DNA from: Burkholderiaceae bacterium
GTDB taxonomy: Bacteria > Pseudomonadota > Gammaproteobacteria > Burkholderiales > Burkholderiaceae_F
Reading direction: 5' to 3'
Assembly: GCA_017461315.1 (NCBI GenBank)
Contig: JAFTYR010000011.1
Coordinates: 1-41,017, forward strand
Length of the DNA: 41,017 nt
Under the pieces are notes generated by a model. It worked only from the letters and a program-made list of their open reading frames with translations. It was not told the origin of the DNA and did not search any database. How positions within the stretch are numbered: position 1 is the stretch's first letter; each line of letters begins with the position of its first letter. The position numbers and the translations under genes are program-made. Positions 7,944-17,368 of this stretch are shown piece by piece.

Positions 7944-9741
7944 ACTTACAGCCCTCTACAAATTTCTTTATTACTTTTTTTATCGTTGTGGTATCACTTA
8001 TGGAAAGTATTTTTTTGGCTAATCGTTCGCAATCTTTTTTAGATACCGATCGAACCACTTCTTTGACTTGCGGGATTTGCATCGCAGCCATTGATAGTTC
8101 CTTGATACCCAATCCAACGAAAAATGGCGTTAGTTCCGGTTGACCACCCATTTCTCCGCAAATAGATACAGGTTTATTTAAGCGATTAGCATGCCGTATC
8201 ACATTAGCAATTAAGCCCAAAACGCTTGCATGATATGGTTCATAAAGAGGTGCTACGGTAGGATTACCTCGGTCCACCCCTAACGTATATTGAATTAGAT
8301 CATTAGTCCCAATCGAAGCAAAATCAACCTCTTTCAAAAAAGGTGTTGGACGAAATGCCACGCCCGGAAGTTCAATCATAATTCCGATAGGTATATCCTC
8401 TTTACAGGCATCACCTCTCATTTTTAGTTGCTTTTTGGCTATTTCAATATACTTTTTCGCTTCACGGATTTCCTCAACACAGGAAATCATCGGCAATAAA
8501 ATCCGAACATTCCCTTTTACAGAGGCTCGTAAAATCGCTCGAATCTGAATTAAAAAAAAGTCTGGGTTAGCCAGAGAAAAACGAATCGCTCTTTGACCAA
8601 GGGCTGGATTATCTTCTTTGGGATTGTCATCTTTTAGAAGCACTTCGTTTTTTCTTGCTTCTTGATTTAATATTTTGTCTCCACCAACATCTAAAGTACG
8701 TATGGTCACCGGACGACTACCCATAGTCTTAATAAGACTACTATATTGTTCAAACTGTTCGTTTTCATCCGGCAAACCATCTCTTCCCAAAAAGAGATAT
8801 TCACTGCGGAATAAACCAACACCTTGTGCACCTTGATGCAATACTTCCTCTAATCCTGTACACATTGCAACATTAGCAAAAAGTTGCAATCGATGGTGAT
8901 CAATTGTCTCTGCAACACGACGCCTTGCCCGATAGTACCTTGAATATTGTTTTTCCTGCTCTTCTACTTGAGTAAGAATGTCTCTTTTTTCTTCTTCAGT
9001 CGGATTGCAAACCACTATCCCCGAAAAAGAATCAATGAAAACTTCCTGTCCATTTTTTATCTGTTCTCGAGCTCCGGAAATTCCTACTATCGCCGGAATA
9101 AAAAGTGTTTGTGATAGTACCGCTGTGTGCGAAGTCACACCACCTTTTTCAGTAATAATTCCAACTAACTCTAGCTCTTCGTATTCTGTTAACCAAATGA
9201 CATCTGCAAGAGATAAATCACTTGTCACCAAGATAACTTCGTCGCCTTCTTCATGAACCGTATCTCTCAATTGGTTAGAACGCCCCTGAAGTTCTTCCTG
9301 CAGTCGATCAACAACATGTTCAATGTCATAACCACGCTCTGACAGATAAGAATCCGGAAGTTTTTCGAATACTTTTTTTATTTCTTCTAAATATTGAACC
9401 AATGCCCATTCCACATTGATCAATTTGCTTCGAATAATTCGTTCCACACCAGTTCGAAGCATCTCGTCATTGACCAATTGACGAAACATTTCCAAAAAGG
9501 ACTTAACTTCCTTTGGAGCCCGTTTAGGGGTACGTTTCATCATGTTGGAAATATCACGATTTACCGAATTACGTGCCTTATCAAACCGATCAAGTTCTAA
9601 CGATATTGAATCTTTTTCAATACCGTATTGTGGGAGCTGTAAGGAAGATCCTGCCATGACTCTGGCTCGACCAAACCCAACCCCACTTGAAATACCCAAT
9701 CCTTTTAGTTCAAGTCGAGATGGGGCTATCTTATGGGGCAT
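7936..9741 (-). CDS. ptsI: Phosphoenolpyruvate-protein phosphotransferase (PTS enzyme I)
   Basis: Enzyme I takes phosphate from PEP and passes it to HPr. 601 residues from ATG 9741 carry, in order, the HPr-binding domain, the phospho-histidine motif GGVTSHTAVLSQ (His205), the PEP-binding TIRTLDVGGDK, GIMIELPGVAF, FASIGTNDLIQYTLGVDRGN and the catalytic-Cys segment SICGEMGG. ATG 9741 is chosen because an AGGA lies 6 bases upstream; an upstream TTG (9747) sits directly on the ribosome site. The gene starts 2 bases after the ptsH stop. No sugar-specific EIIB/EIIC is present here, so the chain is probably regulatory, as in many betaproteobacteria. Confidence 0.97.
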   Translation of the reverse strand: MPHKIAPSRLELKGLGISSGVGFGRARVMAGSSLQLPQYGIEKDSISLELDRFDKARNSVNRDISNMMKRTPKRAPKEVKSFLEMFRQLVNDEMLRTGVERIIRSKLINVEWALVQYLEEIKKVFEKLPDSYLSERGYDIEHVVDRLQEELQGRSNQLRDTVHEEGDEVILVTSDLSLADVIWLTEYEELELVGIITEKGGVTSHTAVLSQTLFIPAIVGISGAREQIKNGQEVFIDSFSGIVVCNPTEEEKRDILTQVEEQEKQYSRYYRARRRVAETIDHHRLQLFANVAMCTGLEEVLHQGAQGVGLFRSEYLFLGRDGLPDENEQFEQYSSLIKTMGSRPVTIRTLDVGGDKILNQEARKNEVLLKDDNPKEDNPALGQRAIRFSLANPDFFLIQIRAILRASVKGNVRILLPMISCVEEIREAKKYIEIAKKQLKMRGDACKEDIPIGIMIELPGVAFRPTPFLKEVDFASIGTNDLIQYTLGVDRGNPTVAPLYEPYHASVLGLIANVIRHANRLNKPVSICGEMGGQPELTPFFVGLGIKELSMAAMQIPQVKEVVRSVSKKDCERLAKKILSISDTTTIKKVIKKFVEGCKYE

Positions 9742-9743
9742 AC

Positions 9744-10010
9744 TCAATCCTCACCAAAACCACTATCAAAAAGTTGCTTAATTTGGGCAATGGCGTCCTG
9801 TTCGTCAGTTCCATCTGCAGTAATCGTTAATTCAGTTCCTTTGGAAGCGGCTAAAAGCATAACACCCATAATGGATTTACCATTCACTTCTCTTTCGTCT
9901 TTACGAATTCGAATATCACAAAGAAATTCATTCCCTTTTTGAGTGAGCTTCGCAGCAGGTCTCGCATGCAATCCCAGTCGATTCAAAACCGTCACATTTA
10001 CACTAATCAT
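9744..10010 (-). CDS. ptsH: Phosphocarrier protein HPr
   Basis: 88 residues; HPr shuttles phosphate from enzyme I to EIIA. The active-site His15 is in RLGLHARPAAK, and a conserved Ser46 (NGKSIMGVM) sits where an HPr kinase would act. An hprK gene is not in this window, so control by Ser46 phosphorylation is only possible, not shown. It lies 6 bases after the EIIA gene and is followed immediately by ptsI. Confidence 0.97.
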   Translation of the reverse strand: MISVNVTVLNRLGLHARPAAKLTQKGNEFLCDIRIRKDEREVNGKSIMGVMLLAASKGTELTITADGTDEQDAIAQIKQLFDSGFGED

Positions 10011-10016
10011 CGTACT

Positions 10017-10388
10017 TTAGAACCCTACAGTCGTCTTTACGTCTTTAGCTTTTTCTAATAAATCCCCTAATGGCAAATTTCGATTACCTATCAATTTAAA
10101 AAGTAAGGGCATACTTAGGGGATAAATGGTAGGTATCGACTCACCCTTACAGGCAATACCCGCCATATTTGCCGGGGTTGCACCGGGTATATCCTGAATC
10201 ATAACAATTTGTTCCGTCTTTAAAGATAGGCGAGCTTGTCGTATTTTATTAACGATCTTGTCTTGAGCCTCATCAGAATCAATATCTACAAACACACATT
10301 CTGGTACCACTCCAAAGATCTTTACGAGAGCCTCTTGGAAAGCCATCCCGATTGGGTTATGTGCAATAATCAGAAAACCATTCTTCAC
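10017..10388 (-). CDS. PTS EIIA component, mannose (ManX) type
   Basis: A 123-residue stand-alone EIIA(Man)-fold protein. The phosphorylated histidine is His10 in FLIIAHNPIG, followed by DIPGATPANMA, typical of the family. It has no fused EIIB domain. With HPr and EI it forms a three-gene operon lacking a permease, a layout known in betaproteobacteria, where the phosphorelay is thought to signal carbon or energy state rather than import sugar. GAGTGAAG-like sequence precedes the ATG. The output partner cannot be seen here. Confidence 0.93.
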   Translation of the reverse strand: MKNGFLIIAHNPIGMAFQEALVKIFGVVPECVFVDIDSDEAQDKIVNKIRQARLSLKTEQIVMIQDIPGATPANMAGIACKGESIPTIYPLSMPLLFKLIGNRNLPLGDLLEKAKDVKTTVGF

Positions 10389-10493
10389 TCTATTTTCCTA
10401 GAAATAGATTTACTAACCCTAGTAATCTGTCACTTGGGTTACGTAGACAAGTAAAATAAAAAAACATCGGTATAGATTTTAAAGGAGTCGCAT
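10389..10493. promoter_or_regulatory. Divergent EIIA operon / DUF1840 promoter region
   Basis: 105 bases between divergent starts. On the plus strand TATAGA (about 10471-10476) is a possible -10 followed by AAGGAG, the strong ribosome site for the DUF1840 gene. For the minus-strand PTS operon the sites are not clear. Promoter presence is inferred from orientation. Confidence 0.3.
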
Positions 10494-10841
10494 ATGTCGA
10501 TTATCACATTTCGATCTAAAGCAGCTGGTGAACTCCACATGTTTCACGAAACAGCCGAAAAAATATTCAAAATAATCGGAAAACCTTTAAGAGGACAGGG
10601 AGTACTGACTCCAGAAGAGTTTCCGCAAGCAATCGAAGCTATTAAGGCTGAGATTGAACGAGAAAAAGCGATTAGACAAGCTTATAAGGAAAAAGAGGAT
10701 CGCGAATTTAAGCAAGGGTTACTAGACCCTCAAAATAAAAAAGAAATCCCAGTATTCTTTTCTCAACGGGCTTATCCTTTTTTAGAAATGATCGACTACG
10801 CAATGAAAGCCAATGAACCGATTTCTTGGGGCATTCCTTAA
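10494..10841 (+). CDS. DUF1840 domain-containing protein
   Basis: A 115-residue soluble protein with the DUF1840 layout: a beta-strand start (MSIITFRSKAAGELHMF), the motif IIGKPLRGQGVLTPEEFPQAI, a charged helix and a C-terminal FFSQRAYPFLEMIDYAMKANEPISWG. The family is largely confined to betaproteobacteria and has no assigned function. An AAGGAG site precedes the ATG. The stop shares the palindromic TTAA with the stop of convergent trkH, leaving no room for a terminator. Confidence 0.85.
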   Translation: MSIITFRSKAAGELHMFHETAEKIFKIIGKPLRGQGVLTPEEFPQAIEAIKAEIEREKAIRQAYKEKEDREFKQGLLDPQNKKEIPVFFSQRAYPFLEMIDYAMKANEPISWGIP

Positions 10842-12316
10842 TAGCGCCAAAAAGATCTCGTAAATAGTACTAGAACGGTAAACAACTCTAATCTTCCTAG
10901 TACCATTAAAGCACAACAAAAGAGGACCTGAACATCATTCAATGTACTGAAGTTATGAGCTGGTCCTATTTGTCCCAATCCTGGTCCCAGGTTATTCAAG
11001 CAAGTGAGCGACGCTGAAAAAGCGGTGATTCCATCCAAGCCTGTAAATAGGAAAAACAGTGTACTAATAATCGCTACAGCGATATAAAGCATTAAAAAGG
11101 CTAGAACCGAAAAAATCACTGAGGATTGTACAACTCGTCCATTAATCACCAAGGGGCAAACAATTCTTGGATGAAGAATTTTCTTAAACTCTAAACTTCC
11201 TTGTTTAATCAATGCAATGAGACGTATCATCTTAATACCCCCACCAGTAGAACCCGCACATGTTGCAAAGCAAGAACCTAAAAGTAAAAGTATTTGGACG
11301 GTAATTGGCCAAGATCCATAGTCGGCATTTGCAAAACCGCTAGTACTCACAACAAAAATCGTATTGACAAATGCGTAATAAAGAGTATCACCTAGATTTT
11401 CGTAAACACCTCGATACATCAAAAGAATCGTGACAACGGCAGATATCAATAGGCATGAGATAAACCAGAATCTAACTTCAATGTCTTTGAAATAACTCGT
11501 AATCGACTTCTTTTTCCAGAAAAGGAAATGTACAGCAAAGTTGATTCCACTGATTAAACAAAAGAAGGCCGCGACCAAGCCTACTGCCCGCTCAGACCAA
11601 TAAGCAAAGCTCAGATCGTGCGATGAAAACCCACCCAATGACACGGTTGTAAACATATGCATCACCGCATCCCCCCAGTCCATACCGGCAAAATGAAAAC
11701 ATACGGCACAAAGAAGGGATATAAAGAGGTAGATCAAATAGAAAGCTTTTGCAGTATCTGCTATACGCGGAGTTAATTTCCCCTCTTTTATCGGCCCTGT
11801 TGTTTCAGCACGGAATATCTGTGCACCACCCACGCCCAATAGTGGAAGGATAGCGACAGCCATGACCAAAATACCAATACCACCCAACCATGACAACATA
11901 CATCGCCAAAAATTGATACTGAAAGGAAGATTATCCAGATTAGGAATGATCGTGGCACACGTCGTGGTTATGCCACTAGTTGCTTCAAAAAATGCGTGGA
12001 TAAACGTTAAATGAGGAACTTCCACATACAAAGGAATTGTGGCAAAAAAGGAAAGCAATAACCACGTAAGGGTTACCAAAAGAAAACCATCTCTTGGAAT
12101 TAACTCTCTTCGGAAACGTCTCGTTAATAACCATAAGACAAATCCAGTTCCAAACGTAATACAAAAAGATAATTCAAAACCAGAATGTGCTCCATCGTTT
12201 TTCCAATAAGAAAGAATCAAAGGGATGAGCATCGATGCAGAAAAACCAATGATTATGGGCCCTAATACATTCAGGACAGGTAAAAACATGAGTTTCAAAA
12301 AAGGAACCATGATCAT
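10838..12316 (-). CDS. trkH: Trk potassium uptake membrane subunit
   Basis: About 492 residues with some ten membrane helices arranged as four P-loop repeats. The selectivity-filter glycine segments ATSGITTT, TTVSLGGFSS, VSTSGFAN and LNNLGPGLG are all visible, identifying the TrkH/TrkG potassium pore. It works with TrkA, encoded 8-9 bases upstream on the same strand. A TTG at 12319 could also start the frame, but ATG 12316 is more usual; neither has a clear ribosome site, so translation may depend on coupling to trkA. Potassium uptake with ntrYX in the same operon is the known betaproteobacterial arrangement. Confidence 0.97.
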   Translation of the reverse strand: MIMVPFLKLMFLPVLNVLGPIIIGFSASMLIPLILSYWKNDGAHSGFELSFCITFGTGFVLWLLTRRFRRELIPRDGFLLVTLTWLLLSFFATIPLYVEVPHLTFIHAFFEATSGITTTCATIIPNLDNLPFSINFWRCMLSWLGGIGILVMAVAILPLLGVGGAQIFRAETTGPIKEGKLTPRIADTAKAFYLIYLFISLLCAVCFHFAGMDWGDAVMHMFTTVSLGGFSSHDLSFAYWSERAVGLVAAFFCLISGINFAVHFLFWKKKSITSYFKDIEVRFWFISCLLISAVVTILLMYRGVYENLGDTLYYAFVNTIFVVSTSGFANADYGSWPITVQILLLLGSCFATCAGSTGGGIKMIRLIALIKQGSLEFKKILHPRIVCPLVINGRVVQSSVIFSVLAFLMLYIAVAIISTLFFLFTGLDGITAFSASLTCLNNLGPGLGQIGPAHNFSTLNDVQVLFCCALMVLGRLELFTVLVLFTRSFWRY

Positions 12317-12324
12317 CAAAAAAA

Positions 12325-13737
12325 TTAGAAAAAGCTAACAGATGGAGAAAATAGTTTTTCAATCGAAGATATTTTTTGTTTATTTCCAACAAAAATAATA
12401 AAGCGATCCCCACTTTCGACAACTAAATCGTCCTGAGACATATGAACATTGAGTTTCCCACCTTCATTACGAACTAGACAACCAAAAGCTGTACCTTCCG
12501 GAAAGTTAATTTCTCGTAATTTTTTCCCAATAATTTTGGAATTTTTATTCGTTCCGTGAGCAACCATTTCAAGAACTTCCGCTCCACCTCTTCTTAGAAT
12601 ATGAACAGACACAACATCTCCATGTCGAATATGTCTAAGAAGGTCAGACAAAGTAGCTTCTGTTGGGGAAAGGGCGATATCAATACTAGTCCCTTCAACC
12701 AAATCCAGATAATTCGTTCGATTAATTAAAGCTATGGCTCGGTGCGCACCTAATTTTTTTGCCAATAGACAACTCATCACGTTGTCTTCATCATCGTTAC
12801 TAATTGCGATAAATAAATCGGTGTTCGCAATCCCTTCATTGACAAACAACGATTCATCGGTCATTTCTCCATGAAGAACAAGAACAGAACTCGACAAATG
12901 TTGAGAAAGATATAAACATCTTGCTTGATTTGAATCAACCAGTTTAACGTTATAACTTCCCCCTCCATCTGTTTCAATATTGTCAAGAGATTTCGCTAGT
13001 TGCAACCCTAAACTACCACCACCAACAATCATCACTCTATCGGACTTACGTAACTTGCGACGAAATTGTTGGATAACACTTTTCGCATTCTCCGGAGAAA
13101 CAAGGATAAACACCTCATCCCCTGCTTCAATGACGGTCGATCCTGCCAGACTTTCTTCTCGGAACTTTTGTCGGTACACTGCAACAACACGAGTTTGCAC
13201 TTCGGGTAATAATTCACGTATGTATTTGATGGGTTTACCATCCATATTTGAATTTTTTACCACTTTTACATTGATTAATATCACTCCTTTAAATGAAAAC
13301 TCAATAACCTGAAGGGTTTCTGGATATCTTATAAGTTCAACAATGTAGTCTGTGACCGCTCTTTCTGGCCAAATAATAGAAGTCGCTCTAAAGCCTTGTG
13401 TAGACAATAAGGCTGGATATTCCCTTAGCTCATCATTTCGTACTCGGGCAATACGAGAAGGCACATTAAAAAGTTGTTCTGCTAGAAGGGTAATTGCTAG
13501 ATTCGTTTCATCATTAGCAGTTACGGCAACGACCATATCGGCATCCGCCGCTCCAGCATCCGCAAGCGTTGATGGTGATGTCGCATCTCCAACAATTCCT
13601 CTAAGGTCGTAGTTCGATTGGATTTCATTAATTCGGGATTCATTTGTGTCCACGATCGTAATATCGTTCGATTCTGACACCAAATTTTCAGCAACAGATG
13701 TCCCTACTTTTCCCGCACCGACAATTAAAATCCTCAC
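12325..13737 (-). CDS. trkA: Trk system potassium uptake regulator TrkA
   Basis: 470 residues forming two tandem RCK (KTN) units: nucleotide-binding motifs MRILIVGAGKVGTSVAENL at the N-terminus and RVMIVGGGSLGLQLAKSL near residue 235, each followed by a TrkA-C domain. TrkA is the cytoplasmic NAD(H)-binding ring that gates TrkH. The start is GTG 13737, supported by AGGTGG 6 bases upstream and by perfect match of the first residues to the Rossmann motif. It begins 18 bases after the ntrX stop. Confidence 0.97.
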   Translation of the reverse strand: MRILIVGAGKVGTSVAENLVSESNDITIVDTNESRINEIQSNYDLRGIVGDATSPSTLADAGAADADMVVAVTANDETNLAITLLAEQLFNVPSRIARVRNDELREYPALLSTQGFRATSIIWPERAVTDYIVELIRYPETLQVIEFSFKGVILINVKVVKNSNMDGKPIKYIRELLPEVQTRVVAVYRQKFREESLAGSTVIEAGDEVFILVSPENAKSVIQQFRRKLRKSDRVMIVGGGSLGLQLAKSLDNIETDGGGSYNVKLVDSNQARCLYLSQHLSSSVLVLHGEMTDESLFVNEGIANTDLFIAISNDDEDNVMSCLLAKKLGAHRAIALINRTNYLDLVEGTSIDIALSPTEATLSDLLRHIRHGDVVSVHILRRGGAEVLEMVAHGTNKNSKIIGKKLREINFPEGTAFGCLVRNEGGKLNVHMSQDDLVVESGDRFIIFVGNKQKISSIEKLFSPSVSFF

Positions 13738-13755
13738 CGATTACCACCTGTATTG

Positions 13756-14466
13756 TTAGTGATTTAACTCATTACCCCGTTCATTACTTCGAGACCGTCC
13801 CACATCCAATCCGAGTTGCTTCAATTTACGATAAAGATGTGTTCTTTCTAAGCCAGCTGACGAAGCCACCTTGGTCATACTATTATTTTCTTTACGCAAT
13901 AAATTTAAGAAATAAATTCGCTCGAATTGATCCCTAGCTTCACGTAAAGGCGCATTAAAGTCGATTGCCGACATTAAAGAAGTAAGGGCATCGGATTTAT
14001 GTTCAATGATGCGAGCATGAACCGGGGCATTTACCGAACTTGCCGGCAAATTTTGTTGCAAAATATTCTGGGTATGCGAGGTACCAATCTTAGGTTCATC
14101 TGAATTTTTATCTAGAGCGGTTTTCACGGACGAAATCAGTCGAGACAAAGCAATTGGCTTCTCAAGAAAATCTACAGCCCCGAATTTAGTTGCTTCAATT
14201 GCAGTATCTAAGGTCGCATGACCACTCATCATGATAACAGGAACATCTAGATGACCTCCTGAACTCCATTCTTTCAGAAGAGATATTCCATCATTATCGG
14301 GCATCCATATATCCAGTAAAACTAGATCTGGATGTCGTTTTGTCATAGCAAGACGTGCTGCACCAGCATTCTCTGCCAACTCAACCGTATAACCTTCATC
14401 AGACAGTATTTCAGATAAAAGTTCCCGAATACCAATTTCATCGTCTACGACAAGAATTACCGCCAT
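13756..14466 (-). CDS. ntrX: NtrX-like response regulator without the AAA+ domain
   Basis: 236 residues: a receiver domain (1-120) with Asp8/Asp9, phospho-acceptor Asp52 (LVLLDIWMPD), MSGHAT and the Lys of FLEKPI, then a linker and a Fis-type helix-turn-helix at the end (MTKVASSAGLERTHLYRKLKQLG). Full NtrX proteins carry a sigma-54 AAA+ ATPase with a GAFTGA loop between these parts; here it is absent, replaced by roughly 50 residues. It should therefore act as a simple DNA-binding regulator rather than a sigma-54 activator. It lies directly after ntrY, its likely kinase. Confidence 0.9.
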   Translation of the reverse strand: MAVILVVDDEIGIRELLSEILSDEGYTVELAENAGAARLAMTKRHPDLVLLDIWMPDNDGISLLKEWSSGGHLDVPVIMMSGHATLDTAIEATKFGAVDFLEKPIALSRLISSVKTALDKNSDEPKIGTSHTQNILQQNLPASSVNAPVHARIIEHKSDALTSLMSAIDFNAPLREARDQFERIYFLNLLRKENNSMTKVASSAGLERTHLYRKLKQLGLDVGRSRSNERGNELNH

Positions 14467-14502
14467 ATCTGTATTAAATAAAACAACAACTAATAGTTAA
14501 TT

Positions 14503-16788
14503 TTACCGAAGAGACAACCGTTTTCCATCACTTTCAACAAAGAGCCTAAATACCATGGAAACTGTTGCCCCCAAAAGGGTTCCATTTTCGTCTTGAATAT
14601 TTTCCACAGAAACCGTCGCTCCGTGTTCTTCGGCAATCTTTTTGATCATAGGTAAACCAAGACCGGTACCAGACACTTTCGTTGTCACGTAAGGTTCAAA
14701 AGCATGTTCTAGAATCTGTGAAGAGAAGCCTGTTCCATTATCTTCGAACCTCAATTCAACGCCACTCACACTTTTATCGTCAACACCATCAACTTTACGG
14801 ACCAATACTTTTACAACTAGTTCACGATCTGGTTTCGTTGCCTCCATTGCATTAGAAAACAGATTATGAAGTGCCTGGCGAAGTTGATTGGGATCCCCTT
14901 CTATTTCAGGAACAGAGTCGTCTAAGTCCAAGATTACTTTGACGTTAGCTGCTTCGTACAAAGCAGTAACTTCTCTGACAAATATGGGGAGATTAAGTTT
15001 TTCATACCGAGGTGCACCTAACTTAGCATAAGTACGAAAATCATCTACCATCTGTTTCATGGCCGTTACCTGATCGACAATCGTTGTCGTAGCTTTTGTC
15101 AATATCTCTTGATCTCGTCCTTGAACTTTATTGACTAGTCGTAATTGCAGACGTTCTGCCGCTAAGCGAATCGGTGTTAACGGATTTTTGATCTCATGAG
15201 CCAATCGTCGAGCAACTTCTCCCCAAGCCTCAATTCTTTGAGCAGAAATTAATTGTGAAATATCATCAAAAACAAGAATAAAACCTTTTTGACTACCGAT
15301 TTGTAACTCTGTTCCTCTTGTAAATACATTAATCCGCTTAGGTTTAGCAGATCCCATCACAAATTCCGCCTGGAAGGAAATATCTTTTTGTTCAGCACCG
15401 TGGTGGAATGGGATTCTCGCTTTCAATTCATCGTAAAACGCCGGAAGTACCTTTGAAAGAGGAATGCCTAATTGACTAACTAGATCGATACACATGATAC
15501 GAGAGGCACTAGGATTGACGGACATAATGGTCCAATTTGAATCCACGACAATCACACCAGAGGACATCTTGGATAAGATTCGTTCTAGATAACTTTTAGC
15601 TTCTTCGAGTTCTTTTCCTCGATTCTCTAAATCTTGTCGAGTACTTGCCAATTGAGCAATCATGATGTTAAACGAACGACTTAATTCCCCAATTTCATCA
15701 TTACTCGATGACTCCTTAACCATTTCATAGTGACCCTCTCCCACTTTTCTAGTACCTTCCAATAAGGCCATTAATGGATGACTCCACCGGCTCGCAAGAA
15801 ACACCGACAAAGTCATTCCACCAAACGAAGATAGTAGTAAAACAAAGGTCAACGTCATCAAATAAATATTCCGCAACCCATCTCGAGCAAAAATCATTTC
15901 CTGGTAATCTCGATATCCATTCATTAGCATTTGGGCATTCGACGCTAATAGAGCAGGTACACGATCCGTTACCTCAAGAAATACTTGCCCTCCATTTTGA
16001 GAAAATTCCGTTGCAACCGGTGCTGTCAAGATAAAAGCATTTCTATGTCGCAATTCCGATAAAAACATACTAAAACTTCTATCTAAGTTTTCTTCGATTT
16101 TTAGTGGCACTACAACCCGGGCAACCATATTTGCAACGTTCTCATCATCTAATTGTTGCCAATATCCTTGTTGCAAAGCATCTTGAAGAATTCTCTGATT
16201 AGGAGCTGTGGGAACAATTTTTCCATAGATAGCACCACTAACCGCAATAATTTTCCCAGAAGCACTCACTAAAAGAGCTTCTTCTCCACCTTCTCTTTCT
16301 CTTAAATAATTCAGCCTAGAAACCCAATTCTTTGGCGAGGTCTGGGCCAATTCTTGAGCCATTCGGTTCGCTCGATTCAATAGATTCTGTTGATAGTTCT
16401 CTAAAACTTCTCTTCCTAAAGTCAGGCCAGAATCTAAGGCCCGTTCCACTCTAACGTCAAACCAAGAATCGACAGATTGATAAAGAAAATGAACGGATAC
16501 AGCAAAAATCAAAACCCCAGGAACAACACCTGTAATAACAAGCGCTACAACTAATTTCCTTAAGATTTTTACACCGTATCTTTGTTTTTTTGCATATCGA
16601 AAAAACTTAACACAGTAGTAAATAATGATTCCGAGAAAGAATAAGGCACCTACTGCGTTGATACCGATTAAGGAGGTATAGTATTTTTCAAAAAAGACCG
16701 TGTTTTGACTCGCTGCGACCAGCAAAAAAACTAATATGCAACTAACAATAACCAGTAGAAAAAAAACAAGACGAAATAAACGTGACAC
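14503..16788 (-). CDS. ntrY: NtrY-like membrane sensor histidine kinase
   Basis: 761 residues: about three N-terminal membrane segments (to about 100), an extracytoplasmic region, another membrane segment near 310-335, HAMP, a PAS-like region (GVIVVDSNWTIMSVNPSASRI), the HisKA motif with phospho-acceptor His531 (RRLAHEIKNPLTP) and an HATPase_c domain with LRQALHNLFSNAMEA, FEDNGTGF and GTGLGLPMI. The start is GTG 16788 with GGAG 6 bases upstream, overlapping the end of the previous gene's stop region (1-base gap). NtrY/NtrX have been linked to nitrogen and redox responses; the ligand here is unknown. Confidence 0.94.
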   Translation of the reverse strand: MSRLFRLVFFLLVIVSCILVFLLVAASQNTVFFEKYYTSLIGINAVGALFFLGIIIYYCVKFFRYAKKQRYGVKILRKLVVALVITGVVPGVLIFAVSVHFLYQSVDSWFDVRVERALDSGLTLGREVLENYQQNLLNRANRMAQELAQTSPKNWVSRLNYLREREGGEEALLVSASGKIIAVSGAIYGKIVPTAPNQRILQDALQQGYWQQLDDENVANMVARVVVPLKIEENLDRSFSMFLSELRHRNAFILTAPVATEFSQNGGQVFLEVTDRVPALLASNAQMLMNGYRDYQEMIFARDGLRNIYLMTLTFVLLLSSFGGMTLSVFLASRWSHPLMALLEGTRKVGEGHYEMVKESSSNDEIGELSRSFNIMIAQLASTRQDLENRGKELEEAKSYLERILSKMSSGVIVVDSNWTIMSVNPSASRIMCIDLVSQLGIPLSKVLPAFYDELKARIPFHHGAEQKDISFQAEFVMGSAKPKRINVFTRGTELQIGSQKGFILVFDDISQLISAQRIEAWGEVARRLAHEIKNPLTPIRLAAERLQLRLVNKVQGRDQEILTKATTTIVDQVTAMKQMVDDFRTYAKLGAPRYEKLNLPIFVREVTALYEAANVKVILDLDDSVPEIEGDPNQLRQALHNLFSNAMEATKPDRELVVKVLVRKVDGVDDKSVSGVELRFEDNGTGFSSQILEHAFEPYVTTKVSGTGLGLPMIKKIAEEHGATVSVENIQDENGTLLGATVSMVFRLFVESDGKRLSLR

Positions 16789-16789
16789 A

Positions 16790-17356
16790 TTAAGCTCCGT
16801 TTGAGATAATCTTCACGTCAATCCATCCCGAATCCATATCCCAATCAGAATCTTTTTTCAAACTGACCTGGAATGGTCTAGGCAAACGAGACGTATTTAA
16901 ATATAAACGAGCTTCAACCTCGTGATTTTCAGGGTTAATTTCTCGATAGTCACAGACTTTCCAGTTTCTGAATCTAGACATCAAATCAATAGCCTGCTCA
17001 ATATCACTGAAATTTTGAGAAATCCCTCCTAAATTGATTCGATATTGCCGACTCAAAGGGCTGTAAGAAAGACGAATATATTCTGATTTTTTACAAAGGG
17101 TACGATCGACCCAATACCAACGTTTTTTTGTTATTTTTACTTCTAAAACAAAGGTAAGTGATATACCTCTGCGCAGAACTTCAAGAATTTCCTGACTCGG
17201 ATTTAAATCAAATAATCCGTTAAACACGACCGCTCTCGGATTAGCTTCAGATGCTTGCACAGACACCTCTAGTGGAACAATCTGCTCCGCACGAACAGGC
17301 GCATTTAACAAGATAAATGCCAACCCAACGAAAATAACCCGAGATAATGTTTTCAT
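16790..17356 (-). CDS. DUF4390 domain-containing exported protein
   Basis: About 188 residues with a signal peptide (MKTLSRVIFVGLAFILLNAPVRA) and the DUF4390 pattern: a run of beta strands including VLEVLRRGISLTFVLEV, RWYWVDRTL, YRLSYSPLSRQYRINLGG and a C-terminal RLPRPFQVSL. The family is found almost only upstream of ntrY in betaproteobacteria and has no known function; periplasmic or membrane-associated location is inferred. ATG 17356 is taken as start; an in-frame TTG at 17368 is possible. The junction with rsmB carries an 8-bp hairpin that contains the only Shine-Dalgarno-like sequence. Confidence 0.85.
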   Translation of the reverse strand: MKTLSRVIFVGLAFILLNAPVRAEQIVPLEVSVQASEANPRAVVFNGLFDLNPSQEILEVLRRGISLTFVLEVKITKKRWYWVDRTLCKKSEYIRLSYSPLSRQYRINLGGISQNFSDIEQAIDLMSRFRNWKVCDYREINPENHEVEARLYLNTSRLPRPFQVSLKKDSDWDMDSGWIDVKIISNGA

Positions 17357-17368
17357 AGTTCTACACAA

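Noticed and set aside
12980..13612. Open frames on the plus strand opposite trkA
   Set aside because: trkA is intact and conserved on the minus strand; the opposite frames have no ribosome sites or recognisable domains.
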